From assembly GCF_000787815.1 (NCBI RefSeq), contig NZ_BBPO01000035.1, positions 1-64,000 on the forward strand: a stretch of DNA of 64,000 nt, in the 5' to 3' direction. The notes below the pieces were generated by a model. That model was not told the origin of the DNA. It made no database searches and worked only from the letters and a program-made list of their open reading frames with translations. Positions 55,624 to 64,000 of the stretch are shown in pieces (within the stretch, counting starts at the first letter, position 1; every line of letters begins with the position of its first letter). This DNA comes from Streptacidiphilus neutrinimicus (GTDB lineage: Bacteria; Actinomycetota; Actinomycetes; Streptomycetales; Streptomycetaceae). The position numbers and the translations under genes were made by a program.

Positions 55624-55938
55624 ATGTCCGTCGTCGTCACCGCCGTGGTGCACCCGAAGCCCGGCAAAGTGGAGGAGGCGCTGGCCGCCTACGCCCGGCA
55701 CATCGACGCCGTGCACGCCGAGCCCGGGTGCGAGCTGTACGCGCTGCACACCGACGGCGCCTCGATCGTCGTGATAGAGAAGTGGGCCTCGCGGGCCGAT
55801 CTCGACGCGCACGCGAAGGGCGAGGTGCTGGCGCGGCTCGGGCCGGAGCTGGACGCGTTGCGGGAGCGGCCCGCGGACGTCACCGTGCTGGAGCAGCGCC
55901 CGGCCGGGTCGGACGCGGCGGGCAAGGGTTCGCTGTAG
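55624..55938 (+). CDS. Antibiotic biosynthesis monooxygenase (ABM)-domain protein, quinol monooxygenase-like
   Basis: 104 residues from an ATG with AAGGAGA 8 bases upstream. The pattern VVTAVVHPKPGKVEEALAAYARHIDAVHAEPGCELYALHTDGASIVVIEKWASRADLDAHAKG is that of YgiN-type small dimeric ABM proteins, which oxidise quinols without cofactor. A single gene ending at a strong terminator. Confidence 0.88.
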   Translation: MSVVVTAVVHPKPGKVEEALAAYARHIDAVHAEPGCELYALHTDGASIVVIEKWASRADLDAHAKGEVLARLGPELDALRERPADVTVLEQRPAGSDAAGKGSL

Positions 55939-55998
55939 CGAACGAAATGGTTCGCGCACTCACCTGTTCGGGTGAGCACGAGGGCGAGGCTGGAAACG

Positions 55999-56036
55999 CG
56001 GATCCCCCGGCTCCGCCGCCGGAGCCGGGGGATCCG
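55999..56036. terminator. Strong bidirectional hairpin between ABM and SixA genes
   Basis: Perfect 16-bp arms (55999-56014 and 56021-56036) with the loop GCCGCC, in the gap between two convergent genes. Confidence 0.85.
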
Positions 56037-56060
56037 GGCCGTATCGGCCCGGGGGTCGCG

Positions 56061-56579
56061 TCAGTCGACCGGCGCGTGGAAGGCGCGGAGGCGGCCGACG
56101 CCCGGCTCGAGGGTCTTCCACGGGCCGGGGACGTCGATCACGGCGACCCCGGCGGTCGGGAAGCCGGTGGCGCGCAGGCGGGTCAGGGAGTCGTCGTCGA
56201 ACTCGCCGGAGAGGATCTCCGCCAGGCCCTGAACGCCGGGGTTGTGCCCGACGAGCAGGACCGTGTGCACGTCCTCGGGCAGCTCCTGGAGGACTTCGAT
56301 GAGCAGGCCCGGAGCGGCCTCGTAGAGCCGGTCGTCGTAGACGGTGCGCGGGCGCTGCGGCAGCTCGTGGGCGAAGAGCTTCCAGGTCTCCCGGGTGCGC
56401 GTGGCCGTCGAGCAGAGGGCCAGGTCGGGCGTGATGCCCGCGACCGCCAGCCACTGGCCGGCGGTCGGGGCGTCCTTGCGGCCGCGGTCGGCCAGCGGCC
56501 GCTCGTGGTCGGGCACGGCAGGCCAGTCGGCCTTCGCGTGCCGGAGGACGATGATCGTGCGGGTCGTATCGACGCTCAT
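56061..56579 (-). CDS. Histidine phosphatase, SixA-like
   Basis: 172 residues. The RHG-type motif is LR13H14AKADWP; the second Arg lies in CSTATRTRETW, and VGHNPGVQGL gives the second His. SixA-type enzymes dephosphorylate phosphohistidine of phosphorelay proteins, but small-molecule substrates are possible. Upstream of it, and in the same direction, lies the exporter pair. Confidence 0.9.
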   Translation of the reverse strand: MSVDTTRTIIVLRHAKADWPAVPDHERPLADRGRKDAPTAGQWLAVAGITPDLALCSTATRTRETWKLFAHELPQRPRTVYDDRLYEAAPGLLIEVLQELPEDVHTVLLVGHNPGVQGLAEILSGEFDDDSLTRLRATGFPTAGVAVIDVPGPWKTLEPGVGRLRAFHAPVD

Positions 56580-56619
56580 GACTGCCAGCTTCCCAGAATC
56601 AGGACGAACCGGCAGGGGC

Positions 56620-56742
56620 TCACCCCATGTTGGACGCGATCGTCGCGATGATGCCGATGGCCACGAGGATCGCGCCGATCAGCGCGAACATCTGGAGCAG
56701 CTTCTTGTTGCCGCCGGTGGGGTTCGGTTCGAGAACTGGCAT
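56620..56742 (-). CDS. 40-residue single-helix protein, SGM_5486 family (transporter-associated)
   Basis: MPVLEPNPTGGNKKLLQMFA followed by LIGAILVAIGIIATIASNMG: one transmembrane helix with a short polar head. It starts 17 bases after the exporter stop codon, so it is the second gene of that operon. The MPVLxPNPxxGxKKLLxxxG pattern recurs downstream of the same exporter in streptomycetes, which supports a real protein, perhaps a transporter accessory subunit. Confidence 0.82.
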   Translation of the reverse strand: MPVLEPNPTGGNKKLLQMFALIGAILVAIGIIATIASNMG

Positions 56743-56759
56743 GACGACGAGTGTGCCAC

Positions 56760-58025
56760 TCACACCTCGTCCTCGATCTGCCGGGGGCGCCCGGCGCGCA
56801 GGCCGAGCACGAGCTGGACGGCCATCAGCAACGCGAGCAGCGCCAGCGGGCCGTGCCAGCCGTGCTCGCGCTGGTACAGCACGCCGATCAGGACCGGGCC
56901 GGGGACGGAGATCAGATAGCCGACGCCCTGCACGAACGCCGAGAGCTTGGCGACGCCCTCCGAGGTGCGCGAACGCAGCCCGATCATGGTGAGCACGAGC
57001 GGGAAAGCGCAGTTCGCGACGCCCAGCAGCAGCGCCCACACCCACGGTGCGGCCGCGGGGGCGAAGGCCAGCCCGGCGTAGGAGGCGAGGCCGCAGGCCG
57101 CGAGCACGGCCGCGACCGGCCCCTGGTGCGGCAGTCGCGCGGCGAGCGAGGGGATCAGGAAGGACAGCGGGGCGCCGACGGCCATGGTGACGGCGAGCAG
57201 CAGGCCGGACTCGGTGGCGGAGATGCCGGAGTCCTGGAAGATCTGGGGCAGCCAGCCCATGGTGGCGTAGGCGGCGGTGGCCTGGAGGCCGAAGAAGACG
57301 CCGAGCAGCCAGGCGGTGGGGCTGCGGGTGATCCGGATCCGCGGCGCGTGGGCGCTCGGCGTCCCGGCGCCGTCGCGGCCCAGCATCGCCGCCTGCGCCA
57401 GCCACAGCGCCAGCGCGACGGCGCCCGCGCCCGCCCAGACCCCGAGCCCGACCCGCCAGCCGCCGCCCAGCGCGCTGGTCAGCGGCACCGCGACGGCCGC
57501 GGCCACGGAGGTGCCGAGCGCCAGCGACATCGAGTACAGGCCGGTGATCGGGCCGATCCGGTCCGGGAAGTAGCGCTTGACCAGCACCGGCATCAGCACG
57601 TTGGACACCGCGATGCCCGCCAGCGCGAGCGCGCTGAGAAGCAGGAAGACCGCGCTGTTCGGGGCGAACGAGCGGGCGGCGATCCCGAGCGTGATCGCGC
57701 CCATGCCGAGGCAGACGGTGACGGCGGGCCCGAGGCGCCGGGCGACGCGCGGGGCGGCGAGGCCGACGAGCGCGAAGCAGAGCGAGGGCAGCGCGGTCAG
57801 CAGGCCGGCCACGCCCGCGTTCATGTGCAGGCTGCCGCGCACCTGGTCCAGCTGCGGCCCGAGTGCCGCCACGGCGGGCCGCAGGTTGAACGCGGCGACG
57901 GCAAGCGCGAGCGCGAGCAGCCAGCGGGCGCGGACCTTGGCGGCGGGCGAAGGCGCGGTGCTGGTAGGGGAAGCGGGGCTCTTCCCGGCTGATGCGGCGG
58001 GCACGGTGGACGACTCGACAGGCAT
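56760..58025 (-). CDS. MFS transporter, CynX/NimT family
   Basis: 421 residues from the ATG at 58025. Twelve hydrophobic helices are visible, with the CynX-typical AFNLRPAVAALGPQLDQVRGSLHMNAGVAGLLTALPSLCFALVG opening and KRYFPDRIGPITGLYSMSLALGTSVAAAVAVPLTSALGGGWR. Members export or import small anions such as cyanate or nitroimidazoles. A -10-like TATGAT (58037-58032) ends six bases before the ATG, so the mRNA is probably leaderless. An in-frame TTG at 58040 is unlikely. Divergent from a FadR-type repressor. Confidence 0.9.
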   Translation of the reverse strand: MPVESSTVPAASAGKSPASPTSTAPSPAAKVRARWLLALALAVAAFNLRPAVAALGPQLDQVRGSLHMNAGVAGLLTALPSLCFALVGLAAPRVARRLGPAVTVCLGMGAITLGIAARSFAPNSAVFLLLSALALAGIAVSNVLMPVLVKRYFPDRIGPITGLYSMSLALGTSVAAAVAVPLTSALGGGWRVGLGVWAGAGAVALALWLAQAAMLGRDGAGTPSAHAPRIRITRSPTAWLLGVFFGLQATAAYATMGWLPQIFQDSGISATESGLLLAVTMAVGAPLSFLIPSLAARLPHQGPVAAVLAACGLASYAGLAFAPAAAPWVWALLLGVANCAFPLVLTMIGLRSRTSEGVAKLSAFVQGVGYLISVPGPVLIGVLYQREHGWHGPLALLALLMAVQLVLGLRAGRPRQIEDEV

Positions 58026-58031
58026 GAGGGG

Positions 58032-58044
58032 ATCATACAATCAT
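58032..58044. promoter_or_regulatory. Exporter promoter and likely FadR-type operator
   Basis: ATCATACAATCAT contains the minus-strand -10 TATGAT and the TTGTAT half motif common in GntR/FadR operators, with ATCAT at both ends. Placed between the exporter and the divergent GntR gene, it could control both. Confidence 0.55.
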
Positions 58045-58128
58045 GGGATGAATTAGGGGAACGGTTTGCCCGACCCGAGCGGAGCGGGATGATGTCCCAT
58101 GAGCGGAACCGAACGGATCAGGAGTGAC

Positions 58129-58794
58129 ATGGCCCTCACGACGCCCCGGCGCGAGCCGCTGGCCGATCAGGTGATCGCGCAGCTGCGCGCCCAGATCACC
58201 TCGGGCGAGTGGCCCGTCGGCTCCCGCATCCCCACCGAGGCGGAGCTCGTCGAGCAGCTCGGCGTCGCCCGCAACACAGTCCGCGAGGCGGTGCGGGCGC
58301 TCGCCCACAACGGCCTGCTCGACATCCGCCAGGGCTCCGGCACCTACGTCCTCGCCACCAGCGAGCTGGCGGGCGTGATGCACCGCCGCTTCGCGGAGGC
58401 GGAGAAGTCCGAGGTGACCGAACTCCGCCTGGCGCTGGAGGCCGCCGCCGCCCGACTCGCGGCCACCCGCCGCACCGCGCAGGACCTCCGGCTGCTCCAG
58501 ACGGCGCTGAACCGCCGCGAGCAGGCCTGGAGTTCAGGCGACGCGGAGGCCTTCGTCCTCAACGACGCGGCCTTCCACCAGGCCGTCATGGCCGCCTCCC
58601 ACAACCGCGTCCTCGCCGACCTCTACGCCGACCTCGGCGAGGTCCTGCGCGAGGAGCTCCGCGAGACCGTCGGCCCGGTCCTGGAGGCCCACCGCTACGT
58701 CAGCCACGACGGCATCCTCGACGCCATCCGCGACACCGACCCCGAACGCGCCGCCGCCGAGGCGGCGAACGCCCTGCAGGGCTGCCGCAGCTGA
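58129..58794 (+). CDS. FadR-subfamily GntR transcriptional regulator
   Basis: 221 residues from the ATG at 58129 with AGGAG close upstream; a leaderless start at 58099 (GATGAT five bases ahead) would add ten. The N-terminal winged helix is PLADQVIAQLRAQITSGEWPVGSRIPTEAELVEQLGVARNTVREAVRALAHNGLLDIRQGSGTYV. An FCD-type helical ligand domain follows, with metal-site-like HQAV and H. In streptomycetes this regulator sits beside the CynX-type exporter and probably represses it. Confidence 0.92.
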   Translation: MALTTPRREPLADQVIAQLRAQITSGEWPVGSRIPTEAELVEQLGVARNTVREAVRALAHNGLLDIRQGSGTYVLATSELAGVMHRRFAEAEKSEVTELRLALEAAAARLAATRRTAQDLRLLQTALNRREQAWSSGDAEAFVLNDAAFHQAVMAASHNRVLADLYADLGEVLREELRETVGPVLEAHRYVSHDGILDAIRDTDPERAAAEAANALQGCRS

Positions 58795-58800
58795 ACGAGA

Positions 58801-58903
58801 AGGGGCGCGAGGAACTGCGCGAGCAACCACCCGGTGAGGATGGCCCTGCTCGCTGAGCGACTCACCACACTGGGCGGCTCGTCGCGCAGTTCCTCGCGCC
58901 CCT
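58801..58903. repeat. Dispersed intergenic palindromic repeat, copy 4 (most perfect)
   Basis: The 22-base left arm (58801-58822, starting AGGGGCGCGAGGAACTGCGC) is exactly complementary to the right arm (58882-58903), giving a perfect 22-bp stem around 59 bases. It lies between the convergent gntR and fabI genes, starting 6 bases after the gntR stop codon. Confidence 0.9.
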
Positions 58904-58909
58904 GGAAGA

Positions 58910-59680
58910 TCAGGCGCCGATCGCGTGCAGGCCGCCGTCGACGTGGACCATCTCGCCCGTCGTCTTCGGGAACCAGTCCGAGAGCAGGGCGACGACGCCG
59001 CGGGCGGCCGGCTCCGGGTCCGTGACGTCCCACTCCAGCGGGGAGCGGTGGTTCCAGGTGTCCGCGAGCTGGTCGAAGCCCGGGATGGACTTCGCGGCCA
59101 TGGACTTGATCGGGCCGGCGGAGACCAGGTTGCAGCGCACGTGTCGCGCGCCGAGGTCGCGGGCGAGGTACCGGGAGGTGGCCTCCAGGGCGGCCTTCGC
59201 CGGGCCCATCCAGTCGTACTGCGGCCAGGCCACCGTCGCGTCGAAGGTCAGGCCCACGATGGAGCCGCCCTCGGCCGGCATCAGCGGGAGGCAGGCCATG
59301 GCGAGCGACTTCAGCGAGAAGGCGCTGACGTGCATGGCCGTGCCGACCGACTCCCACGGGGTGTTGAGGAAGTTGCCGCCCAGCGCGTCCTGCGGTGCGA
59401 AACCGATCGAGTGGACGACGCCGTCGAGACCGCCCAGCTCGGCGCGCACCGCGTCCTCGACGGAGGCCAGGTGCTCGGCGTTGGTGACGTCCAGCTCCAG
59501 CACCTTGGTGGGCTTCGGCAGCTTCTTGGCGATGCGCTCGGTCAGGCTCGGGCGCGGGAACGCGGTCAGGATGACCTCGGCGCCCTGCTCCTGGGCCAGC
59601 TTGGCGACCTGGAAGGCGATGGAGGACTCCATCAGCACGCCGGTGACCAGGACGCGCTTTCCGTCGAGGATTCCACTCAT
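58910..59680 (-). CDS. fabI: Enoyl-[acyl-carrier-protein] reductase (NADH)
   Basis: Last reductive step of fatty acid elongation. 256 residues from an ATG at 59680. The SDR coenzyme segment is GKRVLVTGVLMESSIAFQVAKLAQEQGAEVILTAF, with the LDVTNAEHL and SIGFAPQDALGG blocks. The catalytic Tyr-x6-Lys is in PQYDWMGPAKAALE. The pattern is InhA/FabI-like. Five bases separate it from fabG upstream, so both are one operon. Confidence 0.96.
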   Translation of the reverse strand: MSGILDGKRVLVTGVLMESSIAFQVAKLAQEQGAEVILTAFPRPSLTERIAKKLPKPTKVLELDVTNAEHLASVEDAVRAELGGLDGVVHSIGFAPQDALGGNFLNTPWESVGTAMHVSAFSLKSLAMACLPLMPAEGGSIVGLTFDATVAWPQYDWMGPAKAALEATSRYLARDLGARHVRCNLVSAGPIKSMAAKSIPGFDQLADTWNHRSPLEWDVTDPEPAARGVVALLSDWFPKTTGEMVHVDGGLHAIGA

Positions 59681-59685
59681 GGTGA

Positions 59686-60396
59686 TCAGTGACCCATTCC
59701 CAATCCGCCGTCCACGGGGATGACGGCTCCGGTGATGTATGCGGCCTCGTCCGAGGAGAGGAAGCGGACGGCCGAGGCGATCTCGGCCGGGGACGCGTAG
59801 CGGCCCAGCGGGACCTGCGAGACGATCTCGGCGCGGCGGTCCTCGCTCAGCACCGCGGTCATGTCGGTGTCGACGAAGCCGGGGGCGACGACGTTGCAGG
59901 TGATGTTGCGGGAGCCCAGCTCGCGCGCCACCGAGCGGGCGAAGCCGACCAGGCCGGCCTTGGAGGCCGCGTAGTTGGCCTGACCCGCGGAGCCCAGCAG
60001 ACCGACCACGGACGAGATGAGCACGACGCGGCCCTTGCGGGCGCGCAGCATGCCCTTGGTCGCGCGCTTGACGACGCGGAAGGTGCCGGTGAGGTTGGTG
60101 TCGAGGACGGAGCTGAAGTCCTCCTCGGACATCCGCAGCAGCAGGGTGTCGCGGGTGATGCCGGCGTTGGCGACCAGCACCTCGACGGGGCCCTGTGCGG
60201 CCTCGATCTCCTTGAAGGCCTGCTCGACCTGCTCGGAGTCGGTGATGTCGCACTTGACGCCCAGCAGCCCCTCCGGCGGCTCACCGGAGCGGTAGGTGAC
60301 GGCGACCCTGTCGCCCGCCTCGGCGAAGGCGCGGGCGATGGCGAGGCCGATGCCCCGGTTGCCTCCGGTGACCAGAACCGACCGGCTCACAGGCAT
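59686..60396 (-). CDS. fabG: 3-Oxoacyl-[acyl-carrier-protein] reductase
   Basis: NADPH-dependent reductive step of fatty acid synthesis. 236 residues. Motifs are the TGGNRGIGLAIARAFAEAG coenzyme loop, NAGITRD, the Ser of VLISSVVGLLG, and YAASK. It forms a two-gene operon with fabI (gap 5 bases), the arrangement seen in actinomycetes as mabA-inhA. Divergent from the tldD-tldE pair. The ribosome site is weak. Confidence 0.96.
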   Translation of the reverse strand: MPVSRSVLVTGGNRGIGLAIARAFAEAGDRVAVTYRSGEPPEGLLGVKCDITDSEQVEQAFKEIEAAQGPVEVLVANAGITRDTLLLRMSEEDFSSVLDTNLTGTFRVVKRATKGMLRARKGRVVLISSVVGLLGSAGQANYAASKAGLVGFARSVARELGSRNITCNVVAPGFVDTDMTAVLSEDRRAEIVSQVPLGRYASPAEIASAVRFLSSDEAAYITGAVIPVDGGLGMGH

Positions 60397-60587
60397 ACCT
60401 CTCTCACGTGCAGCGATCTCGCGGACATGGCGACGCTATCCGCTCACCGACGGCGTGGGCGAATCGACCCTCCACAGCGCGGCGCGGTGGTATCTGTCGG
60501 CTTCTGACAGTCGCGCGCACGCCGGGCCGCGGTTCGGGGCAGGATGCGTACCAGCAAATCTTCCCTCGATCCCTACAGAGGAGACCG

Positions 60588-62104
<1,517 letters not shown>

Positions 62105-62105
<1 letters not shown>

Positions 62106-63526
62106 TGACCGCACAGAACTCCGCCCAGAAGCCCACTCTGCCCCACGAGCTGGTCGAGCGCGCGCTGGAGCTGTCCCGCGCGGACGGCTGCGTCGTCATC
62201 GCCGACGAGGAGTCGACCGCCAACCTGCGCTGGGCGGGCAACAGCCTGACCACCAACGGCGTCACCCGGGGCCGGACCCTCACCGTCGTCGCCACCGTCG
62301 ACGGGCAGGAGGGCACCGCCTCCGGCGTGGTCTCTCGCGAGGCCGTCACCAAGGACGACCTGGAGGGGCTCGTGCGCGCCGCCGAGGCGGCCGCGCGAGC
62401 GGCCGGCCCGGCCGAGGACGCGCAGCCGCTGCTCCCCGCGAGCGGTCGGGCGTCGGCGGACTTCACCGAGGCGCCGGCCGAGACCACCGCCGACGTCTTC
62501 GCCGCGTTCGCCCCGGCGCTCGGCGAGGCCTTCGCGCTGGCGCGCAAGAGCGGCCGCCTGCTCTACGGCTTCGCGAACCACATGGTCACCTCGACCTACC
62601 TGGGCACCTCCACCGGCATCCGGCTCCGGCACGACCAGCCGACCGGCACGCTGGAGCTCAACGCCAAGACCGCCGACCTGTCCGCCTCCGCCTGGGCGGG
62701 CGCGGCCACCCGCGACTTCCGCGACGTGGACGTGGAGGCCCTGGAGGTGCAGCTCGCGCAGCGCCTGGCCTGGGCCGAGCGGAAGGTGGACCTGCCCGCG
62801 GGCCGCTACGAGACCCTGCTGCCGCCCTCGGCGCTGGCCGACCTGATGATCTACATGAGCTGGTCGGCGGGCGGCCGCGACGCCAAGGAGGGCCGCACGG
62901 TCTTCTCCAAGGCGGGCGGGCAGACGCGGGTGGGCGAGAAGCTGGCCGCCCTGCCGCTGACGCTGCGCAGCGACCCGGCCTACCCGGGCCTGGAGGCCTC
63001 GCCGTTCGTCGTCGCGCACGCCTCCGGTGGCGACAGCTCGGTCTTCGACAACGGCCTGCCGCTGGCGCCGACGGACTGGATCCGCGACGGCGAGCTGGCC
63101 AACCTGCTGACCACGCGTCACTCGGCCGGCCTGACCGGCCTGCCGGTCCGCCCGGCCATCGACAACCTTGTCCTCGAGGGCGCGGACCCGCAGACGGGCC
63201 CGACGCTCTCGGAGATGGTCGCCCGGACCGAGCGCGGCCTGCTGTTGACGTGCCTGTGGTACATCCGCGAGGTGGATCCGGCGACGCTGCTCTTGACGGG
63301 CCTCACCCGTGACGGCGTCTACCTGGTCGAGAACGGGGAGGTGACCGGCGCGGTGAACAACTTCCGGTTCAACGAGTCCCCCGTCGACCTGCTCGGCCGG
63401 ATCACCGAGGTCGGGCGCACCGAGCCGTGCCTGCCGCGCGAGTGGGGCGACTGGTTCACCCGGGCCGCGATGCCGCCGGTGCGGGTCGCGGACTTCCACA
63501 TGAGCTCGGTGAGCCAGGCGTCGTGA
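62105..63526 (+). CDS. tldE: TldE/PmbA-family protein, partner of TldD
   Basis: 473 residues. The ATG overlaps the tldD stop codon (TGATG). Homologous to TldD but without the HExxxH zinc motif (the corresponding position has a Ser/Ala-rich VFSKAGGQTRVG region). The STGIRLRHDQPTGTLELNAK segment and the NNFRFNESPVDLLGRITEVG end are typical. It is the non-catalytic half of the heterodimeric protease. Confidence 0.94.
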
Positions 63527-63574
63527 CGCCGGACTGACCACCGCCGCGGCGCGTTCCACCGCTCTCCGGCATGT

Positions 63575-63611
63575 CGCGGGCACCCCCCCTCTCCTCGGGC
63601 GGGTGCCCGCG
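63575..63611 (+). terminator. Hairpin after tldE
   Basis: Arms CGCGGGCACCC (63575-63585) and GGGTGCCCGCG (63601-63611) form an 11-bp stem with a 15-base loop, 49 bases past the stop codon. Confidence 0.65.
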
Positions 63612-63671
63612 GCGTACGGTGGAGCGACGGGGAGCGAGCCCGACAGAGCGCTGAGGGGCGGTGCGGCAGGG

Positions 63672-64000
63672 ATGAGCAAGGCGAAGGCGATCCGGATCAC
63701 CGGCGCGCGGTCGAGCCTGACCGACGACGTGCGCGCGCGGCAGCGGCGCTACATGTTCTCCATGCTGGTCCGCACGGTGTGCGTGATCCTGGCCGTGGTG
63801 CTCTGGCAGGAGTCGCGGATCGCGGCGATCGTCGCCCTGGTCGGCGGCACGATCATCCCGTACTTCGCCGTCGTCGTCGCCAACGCGGGCCGCGAGGGCG
63901 CGCCGAAGCAGCCGGATTCCTTCGCCGTCGACTTCCGCCCGCCGCCCGCGCTCGCCCCCGGTACCGGGGCTGGCGCGAGCGAAGGCGAGTCGAGCACCGA
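63672..64000 (+). CDS. DUF3099-like small membrane protein (truncated by window end)
   Basis: An ATG at 63672 with GCAGGG just upstream opens 109 codons to the edge. MSKAKAIRITGARSSLTDDVRARQRRYMFSMLVRTVCVILAVVLW is the classical DUF3099 start, with two hydrophobic helices (about 30-45 and 50-72) and a polar Pro-rich tail. Function of the family is unknown. Confidence 0.88.
   Translation, partial: MSKAKAIRITGARSSLTDDVRARQRRYMFSMLVRTVCVILAVVLWQESRIAAIVALVGGTIIPYFAVVVANAGREGAPKQPDSFAVDFRPPPALAPGTGAGASEGESST

Overview
This 64 kb window is high-GC (roughly 70% or more) and gene-dense. Its GC3-rich codons, GTG starts and AGGAGG-type ribosome sites, together with Streptomyces-type genes (GlnE/GlnA2, ECF41 sigma factor, a 40-residue SGM_5486-like peptide, a bacterial terpene synthase), point to chromosomal DNA of a member of the Streptomycetaceae. 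No rRNA, tRNA, CRISPR array, intact insertion sequence or prophage was seen.

Layout. 1-4 kb: a truncated secreted protein, a secreted alpha-amylase with three starch-binding domains, and a PAP2-family membrane protein. 4-9 kb: nitrogen control (glnE and a GlnA2-type gamma-glutamylpolyamine/glutamine synthetase) around a decayed gene. 9-14.6 kb: NlpC/P60 hydrolase, SPFH membrane protein, NAD synthetase, EEP-family protein. 14.6-21 kb: TetR/MFS drug-efflux pair with a palindromic operator, panB, an ABC-ATPase remnant, site-2 protease, F420-dependent NADP reductase. 21-27.4 kb: a terpene synthase facing a five-gene DUF4129/MoxR/DUF58 membrane operon. 27.5-31 kb: SPOR-like peptide, methionine aminopeptidase, primase/polymerase-like protein, lipoprotein, and a chimeric remnant of a two-component system.

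31-40.7 kb is an amino-acid/amine utilisation region (APC permease, LysA-like decarboxylase, PucR regulator, FAD oxidoreductase, TetR, aldehyde and alcohol dehydrogenases). 40.8-43.9 kb: prfC and an ECF41 sigma factor with its carboxymuconolactone-decarboxylase partner, preceded by a matching ECF41 promoter. 44-54 kb is a second catabolic block: flavin monooxygenase and LysR, a translationally coupled RidA-DUF1028-M20 operon, and TetR divergent from an aldehyde dehydrogenase-aminotransferase-permease operon, resembling polyamine/GABA-type catabolism. 54-64 kb is mostly housekeeping: a secreted protein, ArsC-like and monooxygenase-like small proteins, SixA phosphatase, CynX-type exporter with FadR regulator, fabG-fabI, tldD-tldE and a truncated DUF3099 gene.

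A dispersed palindromic repeat family occurs at four intergenic sites (about 3.9, 31.05, 39.5 and 58.85 kb), always just downstream of a gene end. Several gene remnants (7.2, 18.3, 30.5 and 37.0 kb) show recent decay at operon boundaries. No clearly new defence or biosynthetic system was recognised. The most interesting signals are the repeat family, the chimeric kinase/regulator gene, a duplicated tryptophan-rich wall-hydrolase module, and several well-formed regulatory sites.
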